A stretch of 6,307 nucleotides of DNA, taken from Cyclobacteriaceae bacterium. GTDB lineage: Bacteria > Bacteroidota > Bacteroidia > Cytophagales > Cyclobacteriaceae. The translations under genes and the position numbers were made by a program. How positions within the stretch are numbered: position 1 is the stretch's first letter; each line of letters begins with the position of its first letter. Shown here one piece after another: positions 4,289 through 6,307 of this stretch. The stretch is from positions 1 to 6,307 of the forward strand of contig DAOVVI010000100.1 in the NCBI GenBank assembly GCA_030637245.1, given 5' to 3'. The notes beneath the pieces were generated by a model. That model saw nothing but the letters and a program-made list of their open reading frames with translations, did no database searches and had not been told where the DNA came from.

Positions 4289-6307
4289 ATGCTTAATAAA
4301 ATCATTCGTTACTTCCTTGAAAATCAGTTAGTAACCTCCTTAGTTATCCTTTTATTTGTAGGCTGGGGATTGGTGACAGCCCCATTTGGCTGGAAAACCA
4401 ACTTCCTGCCATCCGACCCTGTTGCAGTGGATGCTATTCCTGATATTGGCGAAAACCAACAAATCGTTTTTACCCAATGGGCGGGGCGTTCACCACAGGA
4501 TATTGAAGATCAAATCACCTATCCATTAACCACTTCATTGCTGGGAATACCTGGTGTAAAATCCATTCGTAGTTCCTCCATATTTGGCTTTTCAAGCATT
4601 TACATCATTTTCAATGAAGATGTAGAATTTTATTGGTCACGTTCCAGAATACTGGAAAAGCTTAATTCCCTTCCGGTAAATCTTCTCCCCGATGGTGTTC
4701 AACCTTCTCTTGGTCCCGATGCAACAGCACTTGGGCAAGTGTATTGGTACACAATCGAAGGCAGGGATAAAGATGGAAACCCTACCGGAGGCTGGGATTT
4801 GCATGAAATTCGAACAGTGCAGGATTTCTATGTTAAGTACGGATTAAGCGGTGTTGATGGAGTTTCAGAAGTTGCCTCGATTGGTGGGTATGTACAGGAA
4901 TATCAGGTGGATGTAAATCCCGATGCGCTAAAAGTATATGACATTCCATTGCACAAGGTAATGCTGGCCGTAAAAAAGTCAAACCGTGATGTAGGAGCAA
5001 AAACCATTGAAATCAATCAGGCCGAATACCTGGTAAGAGGATTGGGATATATAAAGTCTGTAGAAGACTTAGAAAAAGCCGTAGTTGCAGTTCATGACAA
5101 TGTACCCATTCGAATTAAAGATATTGGAGTTGTTTCGCTTGGTCCTGCATCAAGACGCGGACTTTTGGATAAGGATGGAGCCGAGGTTGTGGGAGGCGTC
5201 GTGGTTGCCCGATACGGTTCCAATCCGCTGCAGGTAATCAACAATGTTAAGGACAAACTTAAAGAAATAGCTCCCGGTTTACCCCGAAAAACACTGGCTA
5301 ACGGAGTCGAAAGTCAATTGACGATCGTTCCCTTTTATGACCGCACCCAACTCATCCATGAAACCTTGGGTACCCTGGAAGAAGCGCTTTCATTAGAGAT
5401 GCTCATTACCTTATTAGTCGTGATTATAATGGTTCTGAATCTGAGGGCATCCATCTTAATCACCAGCTTGCTGCCCATTGCGGTATTGATGGTATTTATC
5501 GCCATGCGTTATTTTGGCGTTGACGCTAATATTGTTGCCCTTTCGGGTATTGCAATTGCGATTGGGACTATGGTGGACTTGGGTATCGTTTTGTCTGAAA
5601 ATATTATCAAACACATCAAAGAAGCGCCAGCCACGCAAAAACTCATTGACACGATATACAATGCATCCACAGAAGTGGGTTCAGCTATCGTTACTGCTGT
5701 CTCTACCACGATTGTAAGCTTCGTCCCCGTGTTCACAATGGAAGCTGCGGAGGGCAAATTATTCAGGCCACTAGCCTTTACCAAAACCTTCGCTCTGGTA
5801 GCCGCATTGATTGTCGCTTTACTTATTTTACCCACACTGGCTCACTGGTTTTTTGGAATTAAAATCAATAAAAACGCAAGAGGTAAACTTATCAATGCTC
5901 TATTAATTTTAGGGGGATTATTTATTTCCATCTGGTCAACACTTTGGGGAGGTCTATCACTAATGGCTTTTGGCACAGCGTGGTTTGTTCAGCAATATAG
6001 CCCTAAGAAAAACTGGTGGACCGAAAACCTTGCCCTGATCGTTTCAGGTATTTCAGTAACCTGGTTACTGGCGAACTACTGGATGCCGCTAGGAGCTGGA
6101 AAATCATTGTTGCTCAACTTTATATTTGTCACAATCCTGTTAATCGTAATTCTTGGTTCATTCAGATTGCTTGAAAGGTACTATGTAAAAATCCTTAATT
6201 GGTGTTTGGAACACAAAATGATTTTTTTGTTCATTCCCACATTCCTTATTGTCTTAGGAGGAACTGTTTGGATAGGATTCGGCAGCACCTTCGGATTTAT
6301 TGCCAAA
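4289..6307 (+). CDS. cusA: CusA/CzcA-family heavy-metal efflux RND transporter (3' truncated by window)
   Basis: The frame is open from ATG 4289 to the window edge (673 codons, no stop), so the C-terminal part is missing. It is the inner-membrane, proton-driven pump subunit of a tripartite CBA metal-efflux system. Visible features are TM1 (about 14-31), DAIPDIGENQ (48-57), the porter stretch with QITYPLTTSLLGIPGVKSIR, then TM2 (about 370-388), TM3, and TM4 with GTMVDLGIVLSEN. In TM4, D430 and E437 keep the spacing of the CusA proton-relay Asp and Glu. TM5 and TM6 (about 500-520) follow. Residues 530-640 are an unusually long hydrophobic insertion before the usual TM7 region (LNWCLEHKMIFLFIPTFL). 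CusA-like motifs favour Cu(I)/Ag(I), but the methionine metal sites lie beyond the edge, so a CzcA-like divalent specificity is not excluded. The start is firm: an in-frame TAA at 4277 blocks any extension. Adaptor and outer-membrane subunits would be expected downstream. Confidence 0.93.
   Translation, partial: MLNKIIRYFLENQLVTSLVILLFVGWGLVTAPFGWKTNFLPSDPVAVDAIPDIGENQQIVFTQWAGRSPQDIEDQITYPLTTSLLGIPGVKSIRSSSIFGFSSIYIIFNEDVEFYWSRSRILEKLNSLPVNLLPDGVQPSLGPDATALGQVYWYTIEGRDKDGNPTGGWDLHEIRTVQDFYVKYGLSGVDGVSEVASIGGYVQEYQVDVNPDALKVYDIPLHKVMLAVKKSNRDVGAKTIEINQAEYLVRGLGYIKSVEDLEKAVVAVHDNVPIRIKDIGVVSLGPASRRGLLDKDGAEVVGGVVVARYGSNPLQVINNVKDKLKEIAPGLPRKTLANGVESQLTIVPFYDRTQLIHETLGTLEEALSLEMLITLLVVIIMVLNLRASILITSLLPIAVLMVFIAMRYFGVDANIVALSGIAIAIGTMVDLGIVLSENIIKHIKEAPATQKLIDTIYNASTEVGSAIVTAVSTTIVSFVPVFTMEAAEGKLFRPLAFTKTFALVAALIVALLILPTLAHWFFGIKINKNARGKLINALLILGGLFISIWSTLWGGLSLMAFGTAWFVQQYSPKKNWWTENLALIVSGISVTWLLANYWMPLGAGKSLLLNFIFVTILLIVILGSFRLLERYYVKILNWCLEHKMIFLFIPTFLIVLGGTVWIGFGSTFGFIAK

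Noticed and set aside
5456..5835. Three overlapping ORFs on both strands in the pump gene.
   Set aside because: All are out of frame with the continuous cusA reading frame, which has intact TM3-TM6 motifs here.
1..6307. tRNA, rRNA, CRISPR array, phage or transposase genes.
   Set aside because: None was recognised on either strand.

Overview
The window looks like chromosomal or accessory DNA of a member of the Bacteroidota (Flavobacteriia or Cytophagia type). The DNA is AT-rich, start codons lack Shine-Dalgarno sequences, a TAnnTTTG -7 promoter element is visible at 3753-3760, and the gene families (HYC_CC_PP, DUF4396, HMA-AraC, long CusA) are ones I associate with that phylum. I see no tRNA, rRNA, CRISPR array or insertion sequence.

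Layout. 2-229 (+) is the C-terminal tail of a membrane protein, probably an MMPL/RND-superfamily exporter. It converges on a minus-strand gene (300-2156) for an atypical 618-residue pyruvate-kinase-family protein. A 191-bp divergent spacer rich in palindromes follows. The rest is a plus-strand heavy-metal (probably copper/silver) block: a small AraC-type regulator with an HMA-like CPRC module (2348-2920), a membrane protein fusing an HMA domain to DUF4396 (3005-3676), a small exported Cys-rich HYC_CC_PP protein (3767-4183), and a CusA/CzcA-family RND efflux pump (4289 to the window end, incomplete).

How it may work together. The most interesting signal is regulatory. A 13-nt element occurs as a direct repeat with a 21-bp period upstream of the DUF4396 gene (2922-2934 and 2943-2955) and again upstream of the HYC_CC_PP/cusA unit (3698-3710 and 3719-3731). 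In both places the pair lies 21-22 bp upstream of a -7-like element. That geometry fits an AraC-family activator, and such a regulator is encoded directly upstream. My reading is a compact local regulon: the HMA-AraC protein senses a soft metal and activates two promoters. These make a metal-binding inner-membrane protein, a periplasmic or exported Cys protein and the RND pump. The CusB and CusC/TolC partners would be expected beyond the right edge. The 105-nt gap before cusA is itself structured, with two hairpins, a 10-bp direct repeat and a 26-codon ORF. The regulatory links are inference from sequence geometry; the gene family calls are much firmer.
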